DNA of 64,000 nt, from contig QULQ01000014.1 of NCBI GenBank assembly GCA_003490145.1, forward strand, positions 1 to 64,000, read 5' to 3'. A program made the translations under genes and the position numbers. The stretch comes from Lachnospiraceae bacterium OM04-12BH (GTDB taxonomy: Bacteria > Bacillota > Clostridia > Lachnospirales > Lachnospiraceae). Positions 35,565-45,218 of this stretch are shown piece by piece. The stretch's first letter is position 1; every line of letters begins with the position of its first letter. Below the pieces are notes generated by a model, which was not told the DNA's origin, did not search any database, and was given only the letters and a program-made list of their open reading frames with translations.

Positions 35565-37112
35565 ATGGCAGTCAGAACATTTGCGGCAATTGATGTAGGA
35601 TCCTTCGAGCTTTCCATGAAGATCTTTGAGGTTTCAAGGAGAGGGATGAAGGAGATCGACCATATCAGGCGGGAGATCAACATGGGAACAGAGAGCTATA
35701 CCACAGGCAAGCTTTCCTATGAGAGAGTAGAAGAGCTGTGTGAGGCTCTGCTGGCCTTTTCTGATATCATGAAGACATACCGTGTCAGTGATTACGCTGC
35801 CTACGGTACCAGTGCCATAAGGGAGACTGAGAACACCATAATCCTGTTAAATCAGATCGAGGTCAGGACAGGTATCCATATCCAGGTGCTGAGCAATTCT
35901 GAACAGCGTTTCCTGGATTATAAGTCCATTGCCTTCCAGGGAGAGGGCTTTTTGAAGATCATTGAAAATCCGACAGCAATTGTGGATATCGGAGGCGGCA
36001 GTATACAGATCTCCCTGTTTGATAAGGACAAGCTTGTTTCTACCCAGAATATGAAGCTCGGGGTTTTACGTCTGCAGGAAAGACTCCGCCATATGAATGC
36101 AGGGGTGAAGCAGTCTGATGACCTGATCACAGAGCTTGTAGATTCCCAGATGCTGACCTATAAGAAGCTGTACCTGAAGGACAGGGAGATCCGGAATATC
36201 ATCATCGTAGATGATTATGTTTCCATGCTGCTCCGCAAAAAAAGCCTGGAGCATGAAATGACAGGCTATGCAGGCAGAGAGCTGTTTGAAAAGTTTGAAA
36301 AAGCCTATCATTCGCAGCGTACAGGAGAGCTGGCAAAGAAATGGGATGTTCCGGAAGAGAATATGCCAATGCTCCATATTTCCCTGATGCTGTTAAAACG
36401 GATCATGGAGATCATGGGAGCGGAACTGATCTGGGCACCCGGGGTGACTCTTTGTGACGGTATCGCATATGAATATGCAGAGAAGAATAAAATAGTAGCA
36501 GCCTCCCATGATTTTGAACAGGATATCATAGCCTGTGCGCAGAATATCAGTAAACGTTATCGTGGCAGCAGCAAAAGGAGTGCCACACTGGAGCAGATCG
36601 CACTGCATATATTTGACCACACACGGAAGATCCACGGCCTTGGCAGACGGGAGAGACTTCTTCTGCAGCTGTCAACGATTTTGCATGACTGCGGCAAGTA
36701 TATCAGCATGGTAAACCTTGGGGAGTGCTCATACAGTATCATCATGGCAACAGAGATCATTGGTCTGTCCCATAAGGAAAGGGAGATCGTGGCCAATGTA
36801 GTTAAATTTAATCATCTGGAATTTGATTATTATGAGGAGATGGCAAGGTACAGTACGATCGATAGAGAGGCTTATCTTGTAGTTGCCAAACTGACAGCGA
36901 TCCTGCGGCTTGCAAACGGACTTGACAGGAGCCATAAACAGAAATTCAAGGATGTACGTACTACATTGAAGGATGATAAGCTTATTATCACAGTAGATAC
37001 GAATGAGGATATTACACTGGAAAAGGGGCTGTTTGATGCCAGGGCAGGGTTCTTCCAGGAGGTATATAATGTGCGGCCTGTCATAAAGCAGAAGCGTACG
37101 GTCAATGGATGA
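35565..37112 (+). CDS. ppx: Exopolyphosphatase / Ppx-GppA phosphatase with HD domain
   Basis: A 515-residue protein. The N-terminal actin-like ATPase fold has AAIDVGSFELSMKIFEV (phosphate 1) and VDIGGGSIQISLF (phosphate 2); the C-terminal third is an HD domain, LLQLSTILHDCGKYIS, as in long Ppx proteins. It removes terminal phosphate from polyphosphate or pppGpp. GAGGAA precedes the ATG at 35565. The next gene is ppk1, 29 bp downstream, so both directions of polyphosphate turnover are together. Confidence 0.92.
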   Translation: MAVRTFAAIDVGSFELSMKIFEVSRRGMKEIDHIRREINMGTESYTTGKLSYERVEELCEALLAFSDIMKTYRVSDYAAYGTSAIRETENTIILLNQIEVRTGIHIQVLSNSEQRFLDYKSIAFQGEGFLKIIENPTAIVDIGGGSIQISLFDKDKLVSTQNMKLGVLRLQERLRHMNAGVKQSDDLITELVDSQMLTYKKLYLKDREIRNIIIVDDYVSMLLRKKSLEHEMTGYAGRELFEKFEKAYHSQRTGELAKKWDVPEENMPMLHISLMLLKRIMEIMGAELIWAPGVTLCDGIAYEYAEKNKIVAASHDFEQDIIACAQNISKRYRGSSKRSATLEQIALHIFDHTRKIHGLGRRERLLLQLSTILHDCGKYISMVNLGECSYSIIMATEIIGLSHKEREIVANVVKFNHLEFDYYEEMARYSTIDREAYLVVAKLTAILRLANGLDRSHKQKFKDVRTTLKDDKLIITVDTNEDITLEKGLFDARAGFFQEVYNVRPVIKQKRTVNG

Positions 37113-37141
37113 GAGTTTTTGACAGAAAGGAAGTAACAGGA

Positions 37142-39283
37142 ATGAATGAGACAAAGGGTGAAAGCAGCTATAAGGATCCTTCTAATTACATAAACAGGGA
37201 ACTTTCCTGGGTGCTTTTTGATAAGAGAGTTCTGGGTGAAGCGAGGGATAAACAGAATCCGCTGTTTGAGAGGCTTAAGTTTCTTAGTATCACAGCGTCT
37301 AATCTGGATGAGTTTTTCATGGTAAGGGTGGCTTCCCTGAAGGATATGGTGAATGCGGGCTATGAGAAGAAGGATATCGCCGGTATGACACCGCTTCAGC
37401 AGCTGGAGGCACTCAATGTGGCGACACACAGTCTGGTAAAGGAACAGTATAGTATTTACAATAAGACACTGCTCCCTCTTCTTCTGGAGAATGGGCTCCG
37501 GGTGATCAGACGCCATGAGGAGCTTACGGAGGAAGAAGGAAAATTTGTGGACCGTTTTTTCGAAGAAAATGTGTACCCGGTCCTGACACCTATGGCGGTA
37601 GACAGCTCAAGGCCATTTCCACTGATCAGGAACAAGTCACTGAATATCGGTGCCCTTGTGAAGAAGAAAAATGGGGAAGGAGAGCTGGAATTTGCTACTG
37701 TTCAGGTGCCAAGCGTCCTGCAGAGGATTGTAGTCCTTCCAGAGGAAGAGGGAAAAGAAAAGACAGTGATCCTTCTGGAAGAAGTCATTGAACGGAATAT
37801 CCAGAAGCTGTTCCTGAATTATGATATCGTATGCTCTTATCCCTTCCGTATCATGAGAAATGCTGACTTTTCCCTGGATGAGGATGAGGCAGAGGATCTC
37901 CTGAAGGAGATTGAGAAGCAGTTAAAGAAGAGACAGTGGGGACAGGCGATCAGACTCGAAGTGGAGGATGGGATCGATAAGAGACTGCTTGCCATCATCA
38001 AGGCAGAGCTGTCTATCGGGGATGGAGATATTTACCGGATTGATGGACCGCTTGATCTGACCTTCCTTATGAAGATGTATGGGCTGCCGGGCTTTGATGC
38101 TCTGAAGGAGCAGGGCTATGCAAAGCCACAGCCTGTACCGCAGCTTCCGGCAGACTGTAATATTTTTGAGGAGATCAGCAAAGGAGATATCTTGCTGCAT
38201 CATCCCTATGAGACCTTTGCCCCGGTGGTGGATTTCATCAGGCAGGCAGCAAGGGATAAGGATGTGCTTGCGATCAAGCAGACACTGTACCGTGTCAGCG
38301 GTAATTCCCCGATTATTGCAGCACTTGCACAGGCTGCAGAGAATGGAAAACAGGTTACTGTGCTGGTAGAATTAAAAGCCAGATTTGATGAGGAAAATAA
38401 TATCGTATGGGCGAAGATGCTGGAGAAGGCAGGCTGCCACGTTATTTACGGACTGGTGGGACTGAAGACACACAGCAAGATCACGCTGGTGGTACGTCAG
38501 GAGGAAGACGGTATCCGCAGATATGTACATCTTGGAACCGGAAACTATAATGATGCCACAGCAAAGCTTTATACTGATGTGGGGCTTCTGACATGTGCAG
38601 AACCGATTGGCGAGGATGCTACAGCGGTATTCAATATGCTGTCCGGTTACTCGGAGCCTCTTGGCTGGAATAAGCTTTCTGTAGCACCTCTGTGGCTGAA
38701 GGATAAGTTCCTGTATCTGATCAACAGGGAAAAGAAAAATGCAGAAGCCGGCAGAGAGGGGCATATCATAGCAAAGGTAAACAGCCTTTGTGATAAGGAT
38801 ATCATCGAAGCATTATATGAAGCCGGTGCGGCAGGAGTGAAGATCGAGCTGATCATCAGAGGTATCTGCTGTCTGAAAACGGGACTTCCCGGAATCGGAA
38901 GAAATATTACAGTGCGTTCCATTGTTGGAAATTTCCTGGAACACAGCCGTATCTTTTATTTTGCCAATGACGGAAGAGAGGAATTTTACTGTGCCAGTGC
39001 TGACTGGATGCCAAGAAACCTGGAAAGGCGTGTGGAGATCATGTTCCCGGTGGAGGAACCGGTACTTCGTGAAAGGCTGATGCACATCCTGACCACTCAG
39101 CTTAAGGATACTGTCAAGGCAAGCATCCTGACGGCCGAGGGAATCTATGAAAAGGTTGATAAGAGAGGCAAGGAGCTGATCAATTCCCAGCAGACCTTCT
39201 GCAGGGAAGCAGTGGAGGCAGCAAGGGTTTTAGAAGAAACCGTAAATCACAGAGTATTTATTCCGGAGATGCATCATGAATAA
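37142..39283 (+). CDS. ppk1: Polyphosphate kinase 1
   Basis: A 713-residue PPK1 that builds polyphosphate from ATP. YINRELSWVLFDKRVLGEA is the N-terminal domain start; HSKITLVVRQEEDGIRRYVH runs into LGTGNYND and contains the two phospholipase-D-like His blocks, the second being the phosphorylated His. The start at 37142 follows AAAGGAAG; an ATG at 37109 overlaps the ppx stop without a ribosome site. It overlaps maf by 8 bp. Confidence 0.95.
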   Translation: MNETKGESSYKDPSNYINRELSWVLFDKRVLGEARDKQNPLFERLKFLSITASNLDEFFMVRVASLKDMVNAGYEKKDIAGMTPLQQLEALNVATHSLVKEQYSIYNKTLLPLLLENGLRVIRRHEELTEEEGKFVDRFFEENVYPVLTPMAVDSSRPFPLIRNKSLNIGALVKKKNGEGELEFATVQVPSVLQRIVVLPEEEGKEKTVILLEEVIERNIQKLFLNYDIVCSYPFRIMRNADFSLDEDEAEDLLKEIEKQLKKRQWGQAIRLEVEDGIDKRLLAIIKAELSIGDGDIYRIDGPLDLTFLMKMYGLPGFDALKEQGYAKPQPVPQLPADCNIFEEISKGDILLHHPYETFAPVVDFIRQAARDKDVLAIKQTLYRVSGNSPIIAALAQAAENGKQVTVLVELKARFDEENNIVWAKMLEKAGCHVIYGLVGLKTHSKITLVVRQEEDGIRRYVHLGTGNYNDATAKLYTDVGLLTCAEPIGEDATAVFNMLSGYSEPLGWNKLSVAPLWLKDKFLYLINREKKNAEAGREGHIIAKVNSLCDKDIIEALYEAGAAGVKIELIIRGICCLKTGLPGIGRNITVRSIVGNFLEHSRIFYFANDGREEFYCASADWMPRNLERRVEIMFPVEEPVLRERLMHILTTQLKDTVKASILTAEGIYEKVDKRGKELINSQQTFCREAVEAARVLEETVNHRVFIPEMHHE

Positions 39284-39881
39284 TAAGAAGATCATACTGG
39301 CAAGCGGTTCGCCAAGGAGAAAGGAGCTGCTTTCCCAGATCGGCCTTTCCTTTACGGTAAGGGTAAGTGAGGCTGATGAACATACAGAGGAAACGAAACC
39401 GGAGAAGCTTGTCTGCATTCTGTCAGAGCGGAAGGCACTGGCTGTATGGGATGAGCTGACAGAGGAAGAGAAGAAGGAGAGTATCCTGATCGGCGCAGAT
39501 ACAGTAGTTGCTGTAGACGACAGGATCCTTGGAAAGCCGGCTGATGAGACGGAAGCTTTCCGGATGATAGAGCTTCTTCAGGGGAGATCCCATCAGGTTT
39601 ATACCGGTGTGACGATCCTGCGGCAGGGTGGTCTGCAGCCTCTTGAGGAAGGAACAGGTACATGCGGTATACAGAAAAAGCAGTTTTTTGAAAAGACAGA
39701 TGTACTGGTATATCCCATGAGTGAGGAAGAGATTACTGCATATGTGAAGACGGGAGAGCCGCTTGATAAGGCGGGCGCCTATGGCATACAGGGAAGCTTC
39801 GCCGCTTATATCCAGGGTATAAACGGCGACTACAGTAATGTAGTAGGACTTCCTGTCGGCCGGTTGTATCATGAGCTGTAA
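39276..39881 (+). CDS. maf: Maf-type nucleotide pyrophosphatase
   Basis: A 201-residue house-cleaning enzyme that hydrolyses dTTP/UTP or modified nucleotides. ILASGSPRRKELLSQIG (residues 8-24) is the Maf signature; ILIGADTVVAVDDRILGKP is the second block, and the C-terminal DYSNVVGLPVGRLY the third. It is coupled to ppk1 by an 8-bp overlap. Its end overlaps the convergent GH42 gene by 13 bp. Confidence 0.94.
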   Translation: MNNKKIILASGSPRRKELLSQIGLSFTVRVSEADEHTEETKPEKLVCILSERKALAVWDELTEEEKKESILIGADTVVAVDDRILGKPADETEAFRMIELLQGRSHQVYTGVTILRQGGLQPLEEGTGTCGIQKKQFFEKTDVLVYPMSEEEITAYVKTGEPLDKAGAYGIQGSFAAYIQGINGDYSNVVGLPVGRLYHEL

Positions 39882-41884
39882 AATAACTGTACATCATAGG
39901 GTGCGAGTGTAACAGAACCTGTTTCCGGTAGGAAGCAGGTTTTTTCCTTGCCGGAATAGTTGAAGAGATAAAGTACACTGCTGCCGTTTTTGTTTACTGA
40001 CCGGCGGCAGATCACAGGGAATACAGGACCGGGAGGAAGGATCCCCATACGGACACAAAGATTTTTGAGCAGCTCTTCCAGTATATGGCTATCGGTGAAG
40101 AAGCAGCCAAGGTATGCAGCAGAGCCTCTGCCAAATGGATGCCAGGTAACAGCAGCATATTTTTCGTAGGCACTGTGCTCATAGGCTGCAAGCACTTCAG
40201 TCTCCTCTGAGAGAGGACGCAGCAGCTCCATGAAGGAAGCTGCCAGGGCAGAAGACTGGGTGGAAGCAGCATCCACGGAAATGATCCCGTCTGTGAAACG
40301 GAGCGGAACGAAGCCGGATGGAACCGTAAACTGGTCATAGGTGACCCCGAAACATTCAGTGAGACCGCAGGGCTGCACCTTCGGATGGACGGACAGGCTT
40401 TCATCAGAAAAGAAGCTGCGGAAGGTGCTGATCAGGTGGCCACCGTGGAAAACATACCTTTTCAGCCGGTCGATCAGGGGATCAGAAGCAGAATACAGGG
40501 CGGGTGTCAGGATGATACGGTATTTCTGGCAGAGAACGTCTGTATCTTCTGAAAGCACATCCTCCGGATAGATCACATCACAGGCTATATTCAGTCGGTA
40601 CAGGGCATCAAAGAGCCAGCGCATGATCTGATGATAGGAAAGACCACCGATCGGAAAATAGGAAAGTCCTGTCAGGGAACGGTGCCCTAGAAGGATCGCA
40701 CATTCGGCTGCTGGATGGTAAGAGAGGAGATCTGTATGTGCAGCAAGCTCCTGACCGATCTGACAGACCTCCCGGTAGGTTTCGTTCTCCTGAAGATCGT
40801 GGCTTAAAATGCCTTTCCAGTAGGTTTCAAAGGAGTTATGGATAGAATGCCAGTGCCAGTACATGACAGAAGCAGCTCCCCCTGCAAGATGGCTGTATGC
40901 CTGAAGACGGAGCTGTCCGGGGTAGGGAAGCCAGCCTGGATTTCCCTGGGCCTGCGTTTCCAGAACCAGGTAGGGAGCCTTTTTGATAGAACGGCCGATT
41001 GCACCGCCCATGGCAATCTCTGCACCCGTCAGATCACCGGCAGAGGGGTGGTAGATATCGACACCTGCGATAGTAAGCGCCCTGGCAGCAGAGCGTTGGT
41101 CTACTTCCGGCTGGAGACCTTCAGAATGGTCACTCCATGCAAAGTCAAAATTCTGTGTCAGGAACTGATCGTCCCTTGCGTATTCACGTACGATCCCTGA
41201 CTGCCAGGAAAGAAAGTCGGTGACAAGGCGGCGCTGGAAGGCCTTAAACTCAGCTCCGAGACTGGCATTGATTGTGCCGCGTACATCCGGGAAATCCTCC
41301 CATGAGGCAATGCGGTTGCTCCAGTAGGTCAGACCGAAGGCTTCATTCAGGGAATCTGTGGTTTTGAATTTGTCCTTTAAATAATCCACAAACATCTTCT
41401 GTACCCGTTCACCGGCTGTATCGTATGATTTTGTTTCATTGTCAAGCTGATAACCGATCACGTTAGGATGCGTGGCACAGACCTCCATCAGCCTGCGTAT
41501 GATCCGTTCTGCATGAAACAGGTAACCGGGATGTGTGATATCCATATTCTGCCGGTGACCATAGAGAGAAGGTCCACTGTGGGTAACTGCAAGGATATCG
41601 GGGTATTTCCTGACAAGCCAGGATGGGATAGCATAGGTCGGCGTACCAACGATCACGTGAAGAGAGTAAGCTTTTGCATTGTCCAGGATCTCCCTTACGA
41701 TCGAAAAGTCAAAAACACCGTCTGAGGGCTCAAAGCTGCTCCATGAGGATTCGGCAATACGGATCGTGTTGATCCCGGCCTTTTTCATCATTTCCATATC
41801 TGTGGAGATACGCCTGACTGGCATATACTCCGGATAATAAGCGGTTCCATAGAGAATTTTTGTCTGATTGGCTATAAGATTCAT
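39869..41884 (-). CDS. ganA: Beta-galactosidase, glycoside hydrolase family 42
   Basis: A 671-residue cytoplasmic GH42 enzyme. The acid/base Glu150 is in GYQLDNETKSY and the nucleophile Glu309 in PYLVLETQAQG; the N-terminal block ILYGTAYYPEYMP is typical, with trimerisation and C-terminal beta domains after residue 400. No signal peptide, so it cleaves imported galacto-oligosaccharides. It is divergent from the binding-protein gene; three ATTGYGCAT motifs and a LacI-type palindrome lie between. Together with GH53 this matches the Bacillus galactan (gan) system. Confidence 0.93.
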   Translation of the reverse strand: MNLIANQTKILYGTAYYPEYMPVRRISTDMEMMKKAGINTIRIAESSWSSFEPSDGVFDFSIVREILDNAKAYSLHVIVGTPTYAIPSWLVRKYPDILAVTHSGPSLYGHRQNMDITHPGYLFHAERIIRRLMEVCATHPNVIGYQLDNETKSYDTAGERVQKMFVDYLKDKFKTTDSLNEAFGLTYWSNRIASWEDFPDVRGTINASLGAEFKAFQRRLVTDFLSWQSGIVREYARDDQFLTQNFDFAWSDHSEGLQPEVDQRSAARALTIAGVDIYHPSAGDLTGAEIAMGGAIGRSIKKAPYLVLETQAQGNPGWLPYPGQLRLQAYSHLAGGAASVMYWHWHSIHNSFETYWKGILSHDLQENETYREVCQIGQELAAHTDLLSYHPAAECAILLGHRSLTGLSYFPIGGLSYHQIMRWLFDALYRLNIACDVIYPEDVLSEDTDVLCQKYRIILTPALYSASDPLIDRLKRYVFHGGHLISTFRSFFSDESLSVHPKVQPCGLTECFGVTYDQFTVPSGFVPLRFTDGIISVDAASTQSSALAASFMELLRPLSEETEVLAAYEHSAYEKYAAVTWHPFGRGSAAYLGCFFTDSHILEELLKNLCVRMGILPPGPVFPVICRRSVNKNGSSVLYLFNYSGKEKTCFLPETGSVTLAPYDVQLFYSS

Positions 41885-41982
41885 GGCAGGTTCCTTTCCT
41901 TTGCTCTGTTGTAAAAATCAATAAGTTCTGTAAAGATGCTATCAGTATAACTGTCTTATCATGAAAATTCCATAGGAAAACA

Positions 41983-41996
41983 AGAAAACGTTTTCT
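41983..41996. promoter_or_regulatory. LacI/CcpA-type palindrome upstream of ganA
   Basis: AGAAAACGTTTTCT is a perfect 14-bp palindrome with a central CG, close to the cre consensus TGWAANCGNTNWCA except at its ends, about 100 bp before the GH42 start. Carbon catabolite control or the local LacI protein could use it. Confidence 0.55.
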
Positions 41997-42083
41997 AGAA
42001 ATGACATTTTAAAACAGTTTTATGCAATTTGAAAAACTACGAAAAAAATAATAAAATATACGAAAAACACTGAGGAACAACCG

Positions 42084-42255
42084 ATTGCGCATTACGAAAA
42101 TGTATAAACACATTCATAGATAATACAACCAGTAAAAAAGAATGTCTATTGTGCATAATGTACAAAAATTATGCTGTAAAATGTATGTATTCACACATTG
42201 ACAGCAGCGTATATGGATGATATCCTAGGTTCATGAACAAACGGTTGCGCATATT
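42084..42255. promoter_or_regulatory. Three ATTGYGCAT operator-like sites in the gan divergent region
   Basis: ATTGCGCATTAC (42084-42095), ATTGTGCATAAT (42148-42159) and GTTGCGCATATT (42244-42255). The first and third are preceded by AACAACCG / AACAAACG, giving a degenerate LacI-type operator around a central CG. The third lies at the start of transcription from the promoter at 42198. A fourth copy is at 49236 before the GH53 gene. The remaining bases of this 470-bp region are AT-rich without genes. Confidence 0.55.
42198..42226 (+). promoter_or_regulatory. Promoter of the galacto-oligosaccharide uptake operon
   Basis: TTGACA (42198-42203), a 17-bp spacer and TATCCT (42221-42226). The operator-like site at 42236-42255 lies immediately downstream, where a bound repressor would block initiation. 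Confidence 0.7.
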
Positions 42256-42353
42256 GCACAGCAGAAGTTCAGGAACAGGGAGCGCACAGCGCATCCCAAC
42301 TAAAATAAGAAGGGAACGCATGGCGTATCTCAAATCAACAGGAGGAAAGTAAT

Positions 42354-43688
42354 ATGAAAAAGAAATTGTTAGCATCTCTGCTTACTGTTTCCATGGTAGC
42401 AGCAATGCTCACCGGATGCGGAAACGCTGCAGTGGCAGAAGAAACACCGGCAGAGACTACAGAGACCACAGAAGAGGCTGAGGCACCTGCCGAGGATACG
42501 GCAGCCGCTGAAACCACAGATGCATCTGATGCAGTTGCAAACCTGATCGCAGCTACGACAGATACCGTATCTCTTAAGGTATGGGCATCAGAAGAAGATC
42601 AGGCTCTTACCACAGAGCTTCTTGAGAAATTCAAAGAAACATATCCTGATGTAACATTTGATATCCAGCTTGGCTCCGAATCTGAATCTACAGCAAAGGA
42701 TACCATTCTTGCAGACGTAGAGGCTTCCGCAGATGTATTTGCATTCGCTGATGACCAGATCAATGAAATGGTTGCAGCAGGTGCACTTCAGGAGGTAAGT
42801 GCTACTTATACTTATGATGTTGCAAATGCAAATGCTGCAGGCTCTGTAGAAGCAGCAACAGTAGACGGCAAATTATATGCTTATCCTATGACAGCAGATA
42901 ACGGATACTTCATGTTCTATGATTCATCCGTATTTACTGAGGAAGATACACAGTCACTTGAGAAGATGATCGAGGTTGCGCAGGCAGCTGGCAAGAAGAT
43001 TGCCATGGACGTATCAAACGGCTGGTACATCTACGCTTTCTTTGAGGGTGCAGGCCTTGAGCTTAGCCTGAATGATGACGGTGTTACCAATACCTGTACA
43101 TGGAACGGTGCAGGCGGTACAGATGTAGCACAGTCCATTCTTGATCTGTTCTCATCAGGCGTACTTGTAGATATGGATGATGAAAATCAGGCAACAGCAA
43201 TTGCTGAAGGAACAGTAGTAGCGTGTGTAAACGGTACATGGAGAGCTGAGACAGCTCAGGAAGCATGGGGAGAGAACTATGCAGCAACCAAGCTTCCTAC
43301 CTTCAATGTAGCAGGTGAACCCAAGCAGATGAGCTCCTACTCTGGTTACAAGCTGATCGGTGTAAGCCCCTACTCCAAGAATGTAGGCTGGTCAATGCTC
43401 CTTGCAGAGTTCCTGACAAATGAGGATTCCCAGACTGCAAGATTTGAAGCAAGAGGACTTGGACCTGCTAACATTGCAGTAGCAGAGAGTGATGCAGTTA
43501 AGTCAAATCCTGCAATTTCCGCACTGGCAGCCCAGGCAGCTTTTGCAACACCTCAGCGTGTAGGTGGAAACTTCTGGTCACCTGCTGAAACCTTAGGACA
43601 GATCCTTGCATCTGGCAATCCTGATGGAACAGATCTTCAGACACTGCTTGATACAACAGTAGACGGTATCACAGCTCCCGTACAGTAA
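42354..43688 (+). CDS. ganS: Galacto-oligosaccharide-binding lipoprotein (MalE/GanS-like)
   Basis: A 444-residue family 1 substrate-binding protein. The signal peptide ends LTGC with acylated Cys22; an Ala/Thr/Glu linker covers residues 24-60; then TVSLKVWASEEDQALTTELL starts the MalE-type fold, with YAYPMTADNGYFMFYDSS as a typical ligand-lobe strand. Context (GH42, GH53, MalFG-like permeases, LacI) points to beta-1,4-galacto-oligosaccharides. AGGAGG lies 8 bp before the ATG. A strong terminator follows, so it is made in excess over the permeases. Confidence 0.88.
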   Translation: MKKKLLASLLTVSMVAAMLTGCGNAAVAEETPAETTETTEEAEAPAEDTAAAETTDASDAVANLIAATTDTVSLKVWASEEDQALTTELLEKFKETYPDVTFDIQLGSESESTAKDTILADVEASADVFAFADDQINEMVAAGALQEVSATYTYDVANANAAGSVEAATVDGKLYAYPMTADNGYFMFYDSSVFTEEDTQSLEKMIEVAQAAGKKIAMDVSNGWYIYAFFEGAGLELSLNDDGVTNTCTWNGAGGTDVAQSILDLFSSGVLVDMDDENQATAIAEGTVVACVNGTWRAETAQEAWGENYAATKLPTFNVAGEPKQMSSYSGYKLIGVSPYSKNVGWSMLLAEFLTNEDSQTARFEARGLGPANIAVAESDAVKSNPAISALAAQAAFATPQRVGGNFWSPAETLGQILASGNPDGTDLQTLLDTTVDGITAPVQ

Positions 43689-43707
43689 TTCTATAGATGA
43701 ATTGCCA

Positions 43708-43745
43708 ATACCCCACATACCTTCCGGGTATGTGGGGTATTTTTC
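43708..43745 (+). terminator. Terminator between ganS and ganP
   Basis: ATACCCCACATACC (43708-43721) pairs with GGTATGTGGGGTAT (43727-43740) over 14 bases, followed by TTTTTC. Partial read-through presumably supplies the permease genes. Confidence 0.9.
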
Positions 43746-43808
43746 AAAAGAAGGTACAATCAATCAAATCAATCGAATCAATCGAAAGAACTCTTAGAGG
43801 GGTTTCAC

Positions 43809-45218
43809 ATGAATAATAAATTTTTTAAAGAATTTTGTATTGCCGTTTCCAAAGGTGATATTTTCGTAAAACTCTCCCTCCTTTTTATGGGAGCAGGCTA
43901 TTTTGCAAGAAAACAGATCATCAATGGTATTATCATGATGCTGCTTGAGGCTGTGTTTGCTGTTATGTGTGTCGGTTATGCAGCCCCCAATCTTGCCAAG
44001 TTCGGTACACTTGGTACCGTACAGTTCGAACAGGTCTTTGACCCGCTTACACTGAAAAGTACAGTCAACGATTATGATAACTCATTTCAGATACTGCTGA
44101 ATTCCATTATTGCATTATTTCTGATCGTTGTGTTTATTCTCGTATATATTTCCAACGTGAAGACTGTTTATCGTCTTCAGATGGATCAGAAGGAAGGCAG
44201 ACATATCAATACCTTTAAGGAAGATATCAGAGCTTTATTTAATGAAAAGTTCCATATCACTCTGATGACACTTCCCTGTATCGGTATCATATTAATGAAC
44301 ATTCTGCCGATCCTTGTGCTGATCGCAGTGGCATTTACCAACTATGATCAGCAGCATATGCCGCCAAGTGCCCTGTTTACCTGGGTTGGTCTTAGGAACT
44401 TTAAAAACCTGTTTACCACATCTGCGACCATCACCTTTGGTTATTCCTTTACCAAGGTTCTGGTCTGGACACTGGAATGGGCAGTGCTGGCAACCTTTAC
44501 CACCTATATTCTTGGTATCCTGCTTGCCAAGTTTATCAATGACAAGAAAACGAAATGTCCAAAGCTCTGGAGAACCCTGTTTATTATCGCTATTGCGGTT
44601 CCACAGTTCGTAACACTGCTTCTTGTACGTAACTTCTTTGGGGATAACGGTATCGTGAATACGATCTGTGCCAACATAGGTGTGACAGATTTCCTGAAGA
44701 ATATCGGTCTGGTAAATAAGAGCCTCAGTTATATTCCGTTCCTGACAAATCCAGGATGGGCGAAGTTCATGATCGTTATGATCAATATCTGGGTAGGTGT
44801 TCCTTACCAGATGCTGATCGCAACCGGTGTCCTGATGAATATTCCGGAGGATCAAATTGAAAGTGCTAGGATCGATGGTGCCTCAAGCTTCCAGATCTTC
44901 CGTAAGATCACAATGCCGTATATGCTGTTTGTTACCGGACCGGCGCTGATCACTGATTTTGTTAAGAATATCAATAACTTCAACGTAATTTACCTGCTGA
45001 CACAGGATGTGTTCGTGACATCCAACCAGGCACTGGCGAACTCCAATGCGAAGGAAGTCGATCTGTTAGTAACATGGTTGTTCAGACTGACCAATGAATA
45101 TTACAACTACAAGATGGCATCTGTGATCGGTATCTGTGTATTTGTGATCTGTGCAGCGTTTACACTGGTTACCTTCACAAGAACTATTAAGGGAGATAAG
45201 GAGGATGAGTTCAGATAA
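43809..45218 (+). CDS. ganP: Sugar ABC permease, MalF/GanP-like
   Basis: A 469-residue permease with an extended N-terminal region (three helices and an intervening domain) before the transport core, as in MalF and GanP. The EAA coupling loop is ESARIDGASSFQIFRKITMP near residue 356. It forms a heterodimer with the next gene. No ATPase is encoded in the locus, so a shared MsmK-type ATPase elsewhere is expected. AGAGGGG precedes the ATG and the stop shares a base with the next start. Confidence 0.9.
   Translation: MNNKFFKEFCIAVSKGDIFVKLSLLFMGAGYFARKQIINGIIMMLLEAVFAVMCVGYAAPNLAKFGTLGTVQFEQVFDPLTLKSTVNDYDNSFQILLNSIIALFLIVVFILVYISNVKTVYRLQMDQKEGRHINTFKEDIRALFNEKFHITLMTLPCIGIILMNILPILVLIAVAFTNYDQQHMPPSALFTWVGLRNFKNLFTTSATITFGYSFTKVLVWTLEWAVLATFTTYILGILLAKFINDKKTKCPKLWRTLFIIAIAVPQFVTLLLVRNFFGDNGIVNTICANIGVTDFLKNIGLVNKSLSYIPFLTNPGWAKFMIVMINIWVGVPYQMLIATGVLMNIPEDQIESARIDGASSFQIFRKITMPYMLFVTGPALITDFVKNINNFNVIYLLTQDVFVTSNQALANSNAKEVDLLVTWLFRLTNEYYNYKMASVIGICVFVICAAFTLVTFTRTIKGDKEDEFR

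Noticed and set aside
42335..42517. Minus-strand Ser/Ala/Val-rich frame opposite ganS
   Set aside because: It is the complement of the low-complexity lipoprotein linker; the same happens opposite the BMP lipoprotein at 16078-16293.
43757..43790. Tandem AATC/AATCAATCG units suggesting a repeat array
   Set aside because: Only about 30 bp of short tandem repeat, no spacers; not a CRISPR or functional array.
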